From Alphaproteobacteria bacterium (GTDB taxonomy: Bacteria; Pseudomonadota; Alphaproteobacteria; VGDZ01): a stretch of DNA of 56,756 bases. Positions 20,723 through 29,986 of the stretch are shown piece after piece; positions within the stretch are counted from its first letter, which is position 1; each line of letters begins with the position of its first letter. A program made the translations under genes and the position numbers. The stretch covers positions 1 through 56,756 of the forward strand of contig VGDZ01000013.1 in assembly GCA_016869515.1 (NCBI GenBank), written 5' to 3'. Under the pieces are notes generated by a model. It did not search any database and was not told the origin of the DNA. It worked only from the letters and a program-made list of their open reading frames with translations.

Positions 20723-21584
20723 TCATGCCCAGCGGCGCCGGGGCGACGCCGATCTCGACCGGCAGTCGCGCCAGGATGTCGCCGTCGAGTTGGACGGGCT
20801 CGTCGAGCGGCCCTTCGATCGTCAGGCGCTCGACCGTCAGCGCCGAGACTCCCGGCCAGTGATCGAGCCGTTTGAGCATCAGGCCGATGATCGACCAGAA
20901 AAGCGCGAGCCGCCCGCTCGAATCGGCCGTTACCAACCGCAATTCCGGCCGTTCGGGCGATGCCAATCGGCTGATCACGAACGGCCCGCCATAGCGTCCG
21001 GACTTGGCGGCCACGGCCGAGCCGACCGTCATGACCCGGTCGTTCAGCCGGACGCGATAGGTTCGGCCCCGCCAGCCGACGACCCTGATGACCGCATCGC
21101 AAACATAGGCCGCGGGACCAAGCATGCGTTTTACCCGCGGCGAGACATGGGCCACGACATGAGCATCGAAACCCACCCCGGCCATCAAGGCGAAGGCACG
21201 GCCATTGGCGATTCCGGGCCAGAACGGGCGAATCGGGCCCAGCGCCAAAGTATCGGCGATCGACTCGGGATCGCGCTTCTGGCCGATCTCGAAACTCAGC
21301 GCATTGGCGGTGCCGATCGGCATCAGCCCAAAGGGCATGGCACCGCCGATCAGCCCGTTGACGACCTCGTTGACGGTGCCGTCGCCGCCGGCGGCGACGA
21401 CGGCATCGAACCCCTCGTTCCGCGCCTGCCGCGCTCGGTCCGTGGCGTCGCCGGGACCGGAGGTGACGTGGATCGAAATCGGGCAGCCGCGCGCTATCAG
21501 CGCGGCGGACGCGGCTTCGAACAGCCGGCGTCCGCTTCCCCCGCCCGAGGTCGGATTGCGGATCACCAGCAATCGCCGCGCCAT
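20694..21584 (-). CDS. Diacylglycerol kinase-like lipid kinase (DAGK catalytic family)
   Basis: 296 residues. Starts ARRLLVIRNPTSGGGSGRRL. It has the DAGK nucleotide motif VVAAGGDGTVNEVVNGL (about 62-78) and the GLMPIGTANALSFEIG segment, then a C-terminal beta-sandwich domain with the LDGDI motif. Such enzymes phosphorylate diacylglycerol or sphingoid-type lipids at the inner membrane face (YegS/DgkB family). The large upstream extension of the open frame is shadow of antisense sequence; the ATG at 21582-21584 fits the family start. Confidence 0.9.
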   Translation of the reverse strand: MARRLLVIRNPTSGGGSGRRLFEAASAALIARGCPISIHVTSGPGDATDRARQARNEGFDAVVAAGGDGTVNEVVNGLIGGAMPFGLMPIGTANALSFEIGQKRDPESIADTLALGPIRPFWPGIANGRAFALMAGVGFDAHVVAHVSPRVKRMLGPAAYVCDAVIRVVGWRGRTYRVRLNDRVMTVGSAVAAKSGRYGGPFVISRLASPERPELRLVTADSSGRLALFWSIIGLMLKRLDHWPGVSALTVERLTIEGPLDEPVQLDGDILARLPVEIGVAPAPLGMIRPRTASAD

Positions 21585-21662
21585 GCGGCTTTCTCGCCCA
21601 TCGGACGGCCGCGGGCAAGCGGGCTGGAAATGGCGGCGCCGATCGGCGATGGTGGGCGGCCG

Positions 21663-21854
21663 ATGATCGAACTGATGATCGAATGCTGGTCCTATCCCGA
21701 CGGACGCTCCGATTTCCTGTGGTCGGTGTGGCGCGAGGGCCATCGCCTGCAGATGGGCGGCAAGCACGCAAGCGTCGAGGCCGCCGAGGCCGAAGGCCTG
21801 GCCTTCTGCCGCAAGGCCCTCGGCCGACCGCCCGATCGCGTGACGCGCTTGTGA
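21663..21854 (+). CDS. Small conserved-looking protein, 63 residues, function unknown
   Basis: The ATG at 21663 gives MIELMIECWSYPDGRSDFLW, and the protein ends in KALGRPPDRVTRL. Its composition is soluble, with four aromatic residues in the first 25 and a basic C-terminus. No known domain is recognised; it reads as a compact alpha/beta protein. It lies between the divergent lipid-kinase gene and the first TPR-glycosyltransferase, 42 bases upstream of the latter. The coherent protein-like sequence, placed between two genes and not antisense to one, supports it as real. Confidence 0.55.
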   Translation: MIELMIECWSYPDGRSDFLWSVWREGHRLQMGGKHASVEAAEAEGLAFCRKALGRPPDRVTRL

Positions 21855-21896
21855 TCTCGAGTCGCGCTTCGTGCCCCAGCTTGCCTCGGCTGCGCC

Positions 21897-24338
21897 GTGA
21901 GTGATCGGGCGCTGATCGCAGCCGCGGAGTTGGCCAAGGTCGGGCGGCTGGACGAGGCGGCGGCGGCGGCGCGCGATCTGGCGCGGGCCGGCGATGCGCG
22001 CGCGACCCAGCTTTGGCACCATGTCGAGACTTCGCGCGGCGACGACATGGGATCGTTGGCGGCCGCAAGCCTATGGACCGAACAGCGCCCACGGGCGGCC
22101 GAGGCCTGGTGCGCCCTGGCCGCGGCCAGGCAGGCGATCGGAGTCGATGCCGAGGTCGCGCTTGCGCGGGCGCTGGCGATCGATCCGGACTGCCGCCATG
22201 CCTTGCACATGATGGCCGATCGCCATTTCGATGCGGGTCGACCGGCCGACGCCGAACCGTTCTATCGGCGCGTCGCCGAAGCCGCCGAAGACGAACCCGC
22301 CGGACGGGCGCGGATTCGTCTGTCGCTGTGCCGCCAAGCGGCCGGGCGGCCGCAAGAGGAGCTGGCCGAACTCGATCACGCCATGCGCCTGCTCGGCAGC
22401 CATCCCGATTTGCAAGTCTCGGCCGGAATGGCGCTGACGGCCATCGGACAGCACGACATGGCCGAGGCGCGGTTTCGTGCTGCCCTCGACTCGAATCGCG
22501 ACCTGATCGAGGCGCGGGTCGGGTTGGGCATAGCGTTGGTCAATCAGGAACGTTTTGCCGCCGCTGTCCCCGAGTTGGAGCACGCACTCGAAGCCGCTCC
22601 CGGGAATCCGACCGCGCGCTACTACTTGGCGGTGGCGCTGGGCTCGATCGAGCGATACCGGGAGTCGCTCGACCAAGTTTCCGCGGTGCTGCGGGCCAAC
22701 CCGGACGACGTGCCGGCCCTGGTATGGGCCGGCCATTGCTGCCTTCAATTGAAGCGTGCCGACGAGGGAAAACGGCACTTCGGTCGGGCGCTGGAGCTGA
22801 ATCCGGAAGATCGGCCGGTCCGGCTTCGTATCGCACGGTCTTGGGAGCAAGGACAGGCTCCCGAGGAAGTGGCGGCGATCCTGGCTCCTTGGTTGGCAAG
22901 GCATCCCGACGACGACGAGGCCTTGATCGCGCTGGCCAATGCAAGGATCCAGGCCTGCGACTGGACCGACTACGAAGCGACCAAAGGAAAAATCGTCGCG
23001 GCGGTGGACCGGGTCGCCGGATTGCTGGAACGGAGTCGAATCGGATTGGCGGCGGCGATGGACATGGCCAAGCTGCTAGCGACCTATGGCGTCGATTACG
23101 GTCCGGCGATGACGCTGGCCCGCGCCTTGGCGAACGCCATCGCAGCGCCGCGCGCGGCCGATAGGGCGGCGATACGCTTCGGGTCGCGTCCGTCGGGCAA
23201 GATTCGAATCGCCTATCTGGTGGCCGCGGCGGTGTGGCACTCGACCCAGCTGGCGGTCAAGAACCTGGCCGAACGCCATGATCGGTCGCGTTTCGAGGTC
23301 GGCTGCTACGTCTTGCGGCGCAAGAAGGACCCTCATGGCGATGGGCGCTTTGCCGAGCGTTTCGCCGCGGCCTTCGACCGCTTCGCCTATCTCGACGACG
23401 TTGCCGAAGCCGAGGCGGCGGCGCGCATTCGCGGCGATGGCATCGACATCGTCGTCGAGATGCACGGGCTGCACACCGAGACCGGACTCTATCTTCTGGC
23501 CAGGCGCGTGGCGCCGATCCAGTGCCACTATTACGGCTGGGCCTATTCGACCGGGGCCGATTGGGTGGACTACTTGCTGGTCGATCGGGTCTACATGCCG
23601 CCTCGGCTCGCCGTGCAGTGCAGCGAAAAGACCGTCTACCTTCCCGACAGTTTCATGGCGCCGACCCTGGGGACGATGTCGGACAAGCCGTTGACCCGCG
23701 CCCAACTCGATCTGCCGGAAGGCGCTTTCGTGTTCTGCGACTTCAACCATCCTTGGAAGCACGAACCGGAGACGTTCGCGCAGTGGATGGCACTGCTGCG
23801 CGACGTGCCCGGTTCGGTGCTGTGGCTGGGAACGTGGCGGGGCGACGCCAAGCGCAATTTGTTGGCCGAGGCCAAGCGCGCCGGCATCGACCCGGCACGT
23901 CTGGTTTTTGCGCCCATCGCCGACCATCCCGACCATTTGCGGCGGCTAACGTTGGCCGACTTAGCGCTCGACAATCTTCATACCCAGGGCGGGGTGACGA
24001 CCCAGGACGCGCTTTACGCCGGCCTGCCGGTGCTGACGGCGGTGGGCGTGGCGAACACGCCATCGGCTCGTCTAGGCGCGTCCCTGATCTCGGCTGCGGG
24101 TCTGCCCGAACTGATCGCGGCCGGCCGGTCCGACTATGCCGCCAAGGCCCTGGCCTTGGCGCGCGATCGCGGGCGGCTGGCCGCACTGCGGCGGCGCCTG
24201 GTCGAATCTAGGGCTACGGCGCCCTTGTTCGACATCGCCGGCGCGACCCGATCGCTCGAGGCCGCCTATACGGGCATGGTCGAACGCTGGCGCGCGGGGC
24301 TGCCGCCCGAGTCCTTTGCGGTCGATCGATCGCCATGA
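21897..24338 (+). CDS. TPR-containing OGT/SPINDLY-like glycosyltransferase (GT41-type), first of tandem pair
   Basis: 813 residues starting at GTG (21897). Residues about 1-380 are tetratricopeptide-like helix pairs; about 425-800 form a GT41/OGT-like two-lobed catalytic domain. Landmarks are His448 in WHSTQL (position of the OGT catalytic-site His), the STGADWVDYLLVD strand, DFNHPWKHEPETF with Lys621 (position of the UDP-contacting Lys) and LDNLHTQGGVTTQDALYAGLPVL. In canonical OGT the last motif reads His-Thr-Thr; here Val700 replaces the His, while Thr701 and Thr702 remain. Such proteins put sugars on Ser/Thr of target proteins bound by the TPRs. Acceptor and donor are unknown. The stop overlaps the next paralogue (ATGA). 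Confidence 0.82.
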   Translation: MSDRALIAAAELAKVGRLDEAAAAARDLARAGDARATQLWHHVETSRGDDMGSLAAASLWTEQRPRAAEAWCALAAARQAIGVDAEVALARALAIDPDCRHALHMMADRHFDAGRPADAEPFYRRVAEAAEDEPAGRARIRLSLCRQAAGRPQEELAELDHAMRLLGSHPDLQVSAGMALTAIGQHDMAEARFRAALDSNRDLIEARVGLGIALVNQERFAAAVPELEHALEAAPGNPTARYYLAVALGSIERYRESLDQVSAVLRANPDDVPALVWAGHCCLQLKRADEGKRHFGRALELNPEDRPVRLRIARSWEQGQAPEEVAAILAPWLARHPDDDEALIALANARIQACDWTDYEATKGKIVAAVDRVAGLLERSRIGLAAAMDMAKLLATYGVDYGPAMTLARALANAIAAPRAADRAAIRFGSRPSGKIRIAYLVAAAVWHSTQLAVKNLAERHDRSRFEVGCYVLRRKKDPHGDGRFAERFAAAFDRFAYLDDVAEAEAAARIRGDGIDIVVEMHGLHTETGLYLLARRVAPIQCHYYGWAYSTGADWVDYLLVDRVYMPPRLAVQCSEKTVYLPDSFMAPTLGTMSDKPLTRAQLDLPEGAFVFCDFNHPWKHEPETFAQWMALLRDVPGSVLWLGTWRGDAKRNLLAEAKRAGIDPARLVFAPIADHPDHLRRLTLADLALDNLHTQGGVTTQDALYAGLPVLTAVGVANTPSARLGASLISAAGLPELIAAGRSDYAAKALALARDRGRLAALRRRLVESRATAPLFDIAGATRSLEAAYTGMVERWRAGLPPESFAVDRSP

Positions 24339-26698
24339 GCGGCAGCGAACTTGTGCAGGCGGTCTCGCTGATCCGGGAGGGCGATTTCGCGCAGGCCGCC
24401 GCCCTGCTGCGCCAAGCCATCCGCGACGGCGGGATCGATCCACGCGTCGCCGGATTGCTGTACGGGCTGGAACGGCAGCGCGGCGATACCGAAGCGGCGC
24501 GCGCGGCTGCGGCGCGCTGGACCGACCTGGCGCCGGCCTCGGCCGAGGCTTGGACCGAGCGCGGAACAATTGAATCGATCGCGGGCGGAGACGCCGAGAC
24601 CTGCTGGCGCAAGGCGCTGGCGTTGGAGCCTGACCGGCGCGACGCCGCCCTGGGCCTTGGTCTTCGGTTGCAGGCGCGCGGCGAGCATGAGGCCGCGCTG
24701 GCGCTGTGGGCCAAACTGGAACCCGAAGCGGCGCTGGCGGTATCGGCAGGGTATTCGCTGCTGGCGCTCGGCCGTTCGGTCGAGGCCGAAGCCGAATTCC
24801 GCCGCGGGCAAAAGCTGGGCGCCGACGATGAGGTGGCGTGGCTCGGCCTCGGCATCGCGCTCGCCAATCAGCGCCGCGGCCACCAGGCCCTCGAGGCCTT
24901 GGCCCGGGCGTTGGCGCGCGAGCCGAAAAACGACTCCGCTCTCTACTACCAGTCGGTCGCTTACGATCAGATCGGGCAAGTCGAGCAGGCCCTGGCTTCG
25001 GCCGAGGCCACGATCGCCGCCAATCCCAGGCACTTCGCGGCGATGGTATGGGCCGGGCATTGCTGCCTTCACCTCGGTCGCCAAGCGGAGGCCGAGGTAC
25101 ATTTCCGGCACGCAACCGAAGGCCGTCCCTATGACCGCGCCGTGCAGCTAAGCATCGCCCAGGCCTGGGATCACGGACAGGACGCCTCGCGGGTGTTGGA
25201 GGCCCTGGCACCCGTCCTTGCCGCCGATCCGAACGATCATGCCGCGTTGATTTCGGCCAGCGAGGCCTGCGTGCGCGGCTGCCAATTCGCGCAATACGAA
25301 GCGATGCGCACGCGGCTGATCGAGGGCGTTCCGGGCATGGCCGAAGCGGTGCGCTTGGGCGCGCTCGGCTTGAACAACGCGATGGACGGCTTGACCCAAT
25401 TGGTCAGTTTCGGTGCGCCCTATGGCGCCCTGGTCGGTCTGGCGACGGCGATTTCCGAACGCATCGGCCGGCCCGGCGCCGAAGATCGCGCCGCGCATCG
25501 CCAATTTGCGGTCCACGGCCGCGGGCGCATCCGTATTGCCTACATCTCCGCGACCGCGACATTCCATTCCACGCAGCTCTTGGTGCGCAACCTTGCTCGA
25601 CGGCATGACCGGGAGCGGTTCGAGGTCTATGGCTATGCCGTGCATCGCCGGCCCGATCTTTATGGCGACGGGCGATTTGCGGAAACCTTCGCGGCCGCGT
25701 TCGACCGCTTTCGGTTCTTGGACGATCTCGACGAGATCGCGGCGGCAGAAAGCATCCGTCGGGACGGCATCGATATCGCCATCGAAATGCAAGGCCTGCA
25801 CGCGGAGACCGGCATGCATTTGCTGGCGCGTCGCGTGGCGCCGGTACAATGCCATTATGCCGGTTACTGCATTTCGACCGGCGCGGATTACGTCGATTAT
25901 CTGCTGCTCGACGATGTCTTCATGCCGCCTCGCCATGCGCGCCTTTGCCGGGAGCATGTCGTGCTGCTGCCGGACTGCTTCGCCGCCGCCAGTGCCGGGG
26001 CAATCGATCCCTCGCCGGTGATGCGGCCCGATTTTGGCCTGCCCGAGGACGGCTTCGTATTTGCGGCTTTCAATCATCCTTGGAAGCTCGATCCCGAGAC
26101 GTTCGATCTGTGGATGTCGTTGCTGGTCGAACTGCCCGGATCGGTGTTGTGGCTGGGGGCGTGGCGCAAGGACGCGATCGCGGCGATGGCGCGCGAGGCC
26201 GAAGCCCGTGGTGTCGACCGCCGGCGGCTGGTGGTGGCGAAACTCGCTACCCATCACGGCCATCTCCGGCGGCTGTCGCTGGCCGATTTGGCGCTCGACA
26301 CGGGGTATACCCAGGGCGGCGTCACCACCATGGATGCGCTTTGGGCCGGGCTGCCGGTTCTGACCGCGATCGATCTGGCCGACTCGCCGCACGCCCGTTA
26401 TGGCGCCTCGATCCTGCGTGCGGCCGAATTGGGCGAGCTGGTGGCGGCGGACCGCGGCGACTATCGGCGGATTGCGCTCGAGCTGGCGCGAAATCCCGGC
26501 CGAATGGCCGAGTTGCGGGGGCGCCTGCAGGCAAGGCGGGGCCTGGCGCCTCTGTTCGACCTGGAGCGTTCGGCCCGGCACCTCGAGCAGGCCTATTCAC
26601 GAATGGTTGAACGCTGGCGGGAAGGCAAGGCGCCGCAAGGCTTTGCGGTCGAACCGCTGCCGCCGCGCACGGCCTCATGGAGCGATCCCGCGGACTAA
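24335..26698 (+). CDS. TPR-containing OGT/SPINDLY-like glycosyltransferase (GT41-type), second of tandem pair
   Basis: 787 residues, a paralogue of the preceding protein and translationally coupled to it by a 4-base overlap. TPR-like repeats occupy about 1-365. The catalytic domain has His411 (FHSTQL), the STGADYVDYLLLDDVFMPPR segment, FNHPWKLDPETF with Lys584, and TQGGVTTMDALWAGLPVLTA with Val663 in place of the OGT His. The two C-terminal halves are very alike while the TPR halves diverge, suggesting duplication followed by change in the target-binding part. pgm follows after a 37-base gap that contains its own promoter-like sequence. Confidence 0.82.
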   Translation: MSGSELVQAVSLIREGDFAQAAALLRQAIRDGGIDPRVAGLLYGLERQRGDTEAARAAAARWTDLAPASAEAWTERGTIESIAGGDAETCWRKALALEPDRRDAALGLGLRLQARGEHEAALALWAKLEPEAALAVSAGYSLLALGRSVEAEAEFRRGQKLGADDEVAWLGLGIALANQRRGHQALEALARALAREPKNDSALYYQSVAYDQIGQVEQALASAEATIAANPRHFAAMVWAGHCCLHLGRQAEAEVHFRHATEGRPYDRAVQLSIAQAWDHGQDASRVLEALAPVLAADPNDHAALISASEACVRGCQFAQYEAMRTRLIEGVPGMAEAVRLGALGLNNAMDGLTQLVSFGAPYGALVGLATAISERIGRPGAEDRAAHRQFAVHGRGRIRIAYISATATFHSTQLLVRNLARRHDRERFEVYGYAVHRRPDLYGDGRFAETFAAAFDRFRFLDDLDEIAAAESIRRDGIDIAIEMQGLHAETGMHLLARRVAPVQCHYAGYCISTGADYVDYLLLDDVFMPPRHARLCREHVVLLPDCFAAASAGAIDPSPVMRPDFGLPEDGFVFAAFNHPWKLDPETFDLWMSLLVELPGSVLWLGAWRKDAIAAMAREAEARGVDRRRLVVAKLATHHGHLRRLSLADLALDTGYTQGGVTTMDALWAGLPVLTAIDLADSPHARYGASILRAAELGELVAADRGDYRRIALELARNPGRMAELRGRLQARRGLAPLFDLERSARHLEQAYSRMVERWREGKAPQGFAVEPLPPRTASWSDPAD

Positions 26699-26726
26699 TT
26701 GCGCCCCATCGCCGTTCCCCTATAGT
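26699..26726 (+). promoter_or_regulatory. Candidate promoter of pgm-pgi
   Basis: TTGCGC (26699-26704), a 16-base spacer and TATAGT (26721-26726), ending 9 bases before the pgm ATG. If used, the mRNA would be leaderless or nearly so. The first ten bases match the atp candidate promoter (ATTGCGCCCC). Confidence 0.45.
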
Positions 26727-26735
26727 GCGCCCGCC

Positions 26736-28376
26736 ATGATCGAACGCGTCATCTCGGTTCCGGCTCAGCCGTTCCACGACCAAAGACCCGGAACTTCGGG
26801 ACTGCGCAAGCGAACCGCAATCTTCTCCCAGCCGCACTATCTCGAACTCTATCTCCAAGCGGTGATCGACGCGCTCGGCAATCTGCGCGGCAAGACCGTG
26901 GTGATCGGCGGTGACGGCCGCTACCACAACCGTCCGGCGATCGAGACCGCGATCCGCATGCTGTCCGCGGCCGAGGTCAGCCGCGTCCTGGTCGGGCGCG
27001 ACGGGTTGATGTCGACCCCGGCCTTGTCGCTGATGGTGCGGGCGAAGAACGCCTATGCCGGGCTGCTGTTCACCGCCAGCCACAATCCCGGCGGCCCGCA
27101 GGGCGATTTCGGCGTCAAGCTCAACCTCGGCAACGGCGCGCCGGCGCCGGAACGCGTGACCGAGGCGATATTTCAACACAGTCGGCGGCTGACCGGATAT
27201 CGCACGCTGGACCGCGTTGCGATCGATCTGGCCAAGCCCGGCGCGCAGCTCTGCTTCGAGACCCTGGTCGAAGTGGTCGACCCGGTGACCGACTATGCGC
27301 GGGCGATGGAGAAGCTGTTCGACTTCGCCGCGCTCGAAAAGTTGATCGGCTCGCGCGATTTCCGCTTTCGTTTCGATGCCATGAACGCCGTCACCGGGCC
27401 CTATGCCCGGGAGATCTTCGAGAACCGCCTGCGCGCGCCGGTCGGCAGCGTCGTCAACGCGGTTCCGCTGGAGGATTTCGGCGGGCTTCACCCCGATCCG
27501 GGGCCGAGCTATGCCAAGGACCTGTTCGCCGCCATGGCCGAGGATACCGGCCCCGATTTCGGCGCCGCTTCGGACGGCGATGGCGATCGGCACGTCGTAT
27601 TGGGTCGGGACCTGGCGGTGGCGCCTTCGGACAGCATCGCCATCCTGGCCGCCAATCATCAGGCCGCGCCCGGCTATGCCAAGCGGGTCAACGGCGTGGC
27701 GCGGTCGATGCCGACCAGCCGCGCGCTCGACGCCGTGGCCAAGCATTTGGGCGTGCCCTGCTACGAGACGCCGACCGGTTGGAAGTATTTCACCAGCCTG
27801 CTCGATTCCGGCCGCATCGTCCTGTGCGGCGAGGAAAGCGCCGGCGCCGGTTCCGACCATGCCCGCGAGAAGGACGGATTGTGGGCGGTGCTCTATTGGC
27901 TCAATATCCTAGCGGTACGGCGGATGTCAGTCGGCGCGCTGGTGCGGACGCATTGGCGGGCGTTCGGGCGTCATGCCTTTCAGCGTTTGGACTATGTCGG
28001 CCTGGAGGAAGACGGGGCGCGAGCCATGATGCAGGACCTGCGTGCGCGGCTGCGCGACATAGAGGGCCGGCGCGTGCATGGGCTGCTGATCGACACCGCC
28101 GACGAGTATTCCTATGTCGACCCGGTCGACGGCACCACCGCCGATCGCCAGGGCATCCGCATCGTCACCGCCGATCACGCCCGCATCGTCTATCGCCTGT
28201 CCGGCACCGGCACCAGCGGCGAGACCCTGCGGATATATGTCGAACGCCTGGTGCGGGAGGGAGACATGCTTGATGCCTCGGCCGGCAGGCTGGTCGCGGG
28301 GCTGCCGGGCGCGGCCGCGCTTCTGGCCGACATACCCCGCTATACCGGACGGAGCGCGCCCGATGTCGTCAGCTAG
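26736..28376 (+). CDS. pgm: Phosphoglucomutase (alpha-D-glucose 1,6-bisphosphate dependent)
   Basis: 546 residues, the usual length of bacterial Pgm. Interconverts glucose-1-phosphate and glucose-6-phosphate. Features in order: GTSGLRKRT near the N-terminus, the phosphoserine loop TASHNPGG, the metal loop SDGDGDRHV, the sugar-binding GEESAGAG motif and the C-terminal phosphate-binding RLSGTGTSGETLR. The ATG at 26736 fits the family start, and the longer open frame is shadow. It overlaps pgi by 14 bases, so the two sugar-phosphate enzymes are coupled; together they link fructose-6-phosphate to glucose-1-phosphate and nucleotide sugars or glycogen. Confidence 0.96.
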   Translation: MIERVISVPAQPFHDQRPGTSGLRKRTAIFSQPHYLELYLQAVIDALGNLRGKTVVIGGDGRYHNRPAIETAIRMLSAAEVSRVLVGRDGLMSTPALSLMVRAKNAYAGLLFTASHNPGGPQGDFGVKLNLGNGAPAPERVTEAIFQHSRRLTGYRTLDRVAIDLAKPGAQLCFETLVEVVDPVTDYARAMEKLFDFAALEKLIGSRDFRFRFDAMNAVTGPYAREIFENRLRAPVGSVVNAVPLEDFGGLHPDPGPSYAKDLFAAMAEDTGPDFGAASDGDGDRHVVLGRDLAVAPSDSIAILAANHQAAPGYAKRVNGVARSMPTSRALDAVAKHLGVPCYETPTGWKYFTSLLDSGRIVLCGEESAGAGSDHAREKDGLWAVLYWLNILAVRRMSVGALVRTHWRAFGRHAFQRLDYVGLEEDGARAMMQDLRARLRDIEGRRVHGLLIDTADEYSYVDPVDGTTADRQGIRIVTADHARIVYRLSGTGTSGETLRIYVERLVREGDMLDASAGRLVAGLPGAAALLADIPRYTGRSAPDVVS

Positions 28377-29940
28377 GACCCTGCCGCTGCGCGAAGTCGA
28401 GCAGTGCCGCCGGGCGCTGTCGGCGCATCGTTTGCGCATGAGCGAGACAGTCTTGCTGGATCTGTTCGCGGCCGATTCGGATCGCTTCCGGCGACTGTCC
28501 TGGCGCGCTGGGCCATTGACGCTCGATCTGTCGAAAATGCCGATGACCGACCGCACCGTCGCACTGCTGCTCGATTTGGCAGCGGCGGCTGGGATCGACC
28601 AGGCGCGGCGCGACATGTTCGAGGGCAAGGCGGTCAACGTCACCGAACGGCGCGCCGCCTGGCATGTCGCCTTGCGCGGCGGCGCCGATCGGCCGGCGCC
28701 CGAGGTCGATGCCGCGCGCGAGGCCATGCTGCGCTTCGCGGCCGGGGTGCGGGCCGACGCCAAGGTCACCGACGTGGTCCATATCGGCATCGGCGGATCG
28801 CTGCTGGGCCCGACCTTGGCGGTCGACGCGCTGACCGCCTATGCCGACGGGCCCCGCATCCATTGGCTGGGATCGGTCGACGGCGGCACGGTCGCTCAAT
28901 TGATGCGCAAGCTCGATCCGGCCCGCACGCTGGCGATCGTCGCCTCCAAGTCCTTCACCACCCAGGAGACCCTGGTCAACGCCAAGGCCATGCGCGGCTG
29001 GTTCGGCGCCGATGCCCAGAGCCGGATGGTGGCGGTGACCGCCCGGCCGGACCGCGCGCACGACGCTGGTTACGGCACGGACCGCATCCTGCCCTTCGCC
29101 GAATGGGTCGGTGGACGGTTCAGCCTGTGGTCCGCGGTCGGCGTGCCGATCGCCATTGCCATCGGTCCCGAGCGCTTCCGCGAAATGCTGACCGGTGCGG
29201 CGGCGCTGGATCGGCATTTCCGCGAAGCGCCGGCGGACAAGAACCTGCCCTTGCTGCATGGCCTGGCGTGGCTTTGGAACACGGCTTTCGGCAGCTCGGG
29301 CGCGGTGGCGGTGTTGCCCTATGACCGCCGGCTGGCGCGGCTGGTCGATCATCTTCAGCAGCTGGTGATGGAGAGCCTCGGCAAGAGCGTCGATCGCGAA
29401 GGCCACCCGGTCGAATTGCCGACCGCGCCGGTGGTCTTCGGCCAGGCCGGCACCGACGGTCAGCACGCCTTCATGCAAGTCATACACCAGGGGCCGCGCA
29501 CCATCCCGGTCGAGTTCATCGCCGCGATCACGCCCGAACACGACCTGATCGACCACCACCGCCACTTGCTGGCCAATTGCTTCGCCCAAGGCGCCGTGCT
29601 GATGCGCGGCCTGTCGGCCAGCCAGGCAATAGCCGATCTGCGGGCGCGGGGCTTCGACGAGGCCACCGCTCGCAGCCTGGTGCCGCATGTCGTCTGCCCG
29701 GGCAACCGGCCATCGAGCACGATCTTGGTCGAGCGCATCGATCCGGCCGGGCTTGGGGCGCTGATCGCGTTCTACGAGCACAGCGCGTTCGCCCAGGGCG
29801 TGGTGCTGGGCATCAATCCCTTCGATCAATGGGGAGTCGAGCGCGGCAAGCGCGTCGCCGCGGAAGTTCTGGCTGGGCACGCCTCCGACCCTTCGACCGC
29901 AGGATTGTTGGCCGCCACCGGACTCGATCGGCCGCGCTGA
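28363..29940 (+). CDS. pgi: Glucose-6-phosphate isomerase
   Basis: 525 residues. Interconverts glucose-6-phosphate and fructose-6-phosphate. It has HIGIGGSLLGP, the phosphate loop VASKSFTTQETL, signature 1 VGGRFSLWSAVG and signature 2 GINPFDQWGVERGK. In the usual motif GEPGTNGQHAF the Glu is the catalytic base; here the stretch reads FGQAGTDGQHAF, with Gln361 at that place. The helix His (DHHRHLLANCF) is kept. Either this clade uses another residue or activity is changed. The start at 28363 is inside the end of pgm. Confidence 0.93.
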   Translation: MSSARTLPLREVEQCRRALSAHRLRMSETVLLDLFAADSDRFRRLSWRAGPLTLDLSKMPMTDRTVALLLDLAAAAGIDQARRDMFEGKAVNVTERRAAWHVALRGGADRPAPEVDAAREAMLRFAAGVRADAKVTDVVHIGIGGSLLGPTLAVDALTAYADGPRIHWLGSVDGGTVAQLMRKLDPARTLAIVASKSFTTQETLVNAKAMRGWFGADAQSRMVAVTARPDRAHDAGYGTDRILPFAEWVGGRFSLWSAVGVPIAIAIGPERFREMLTGAAALDRHFREAPADKNLPLLHGLAWLWNTAFGSSGAVAVLPYDRRLARLVDHLQQLVMESLGKSVDREGHPVELPTAPVVFGQAGTDGQHAFMQVIHQGPRTIPVEFIAAITPEHDLIDHHRHLLANCFAQGAVLMRGLSASQAIADLRARGFDEATARSLVPHVVCPGNRPSSTILVERIDPAGLGALIAFYEHSAFAQGVVLGINPFDQWGVERGKRVAAEVLAGHASDPSTAGLLAATGLDRPR

Positions 29941-29986
29941 AGCGGCTCTTTGCAGCCGATAGCGAATTGTGTAGGGTCCTGCCGTC

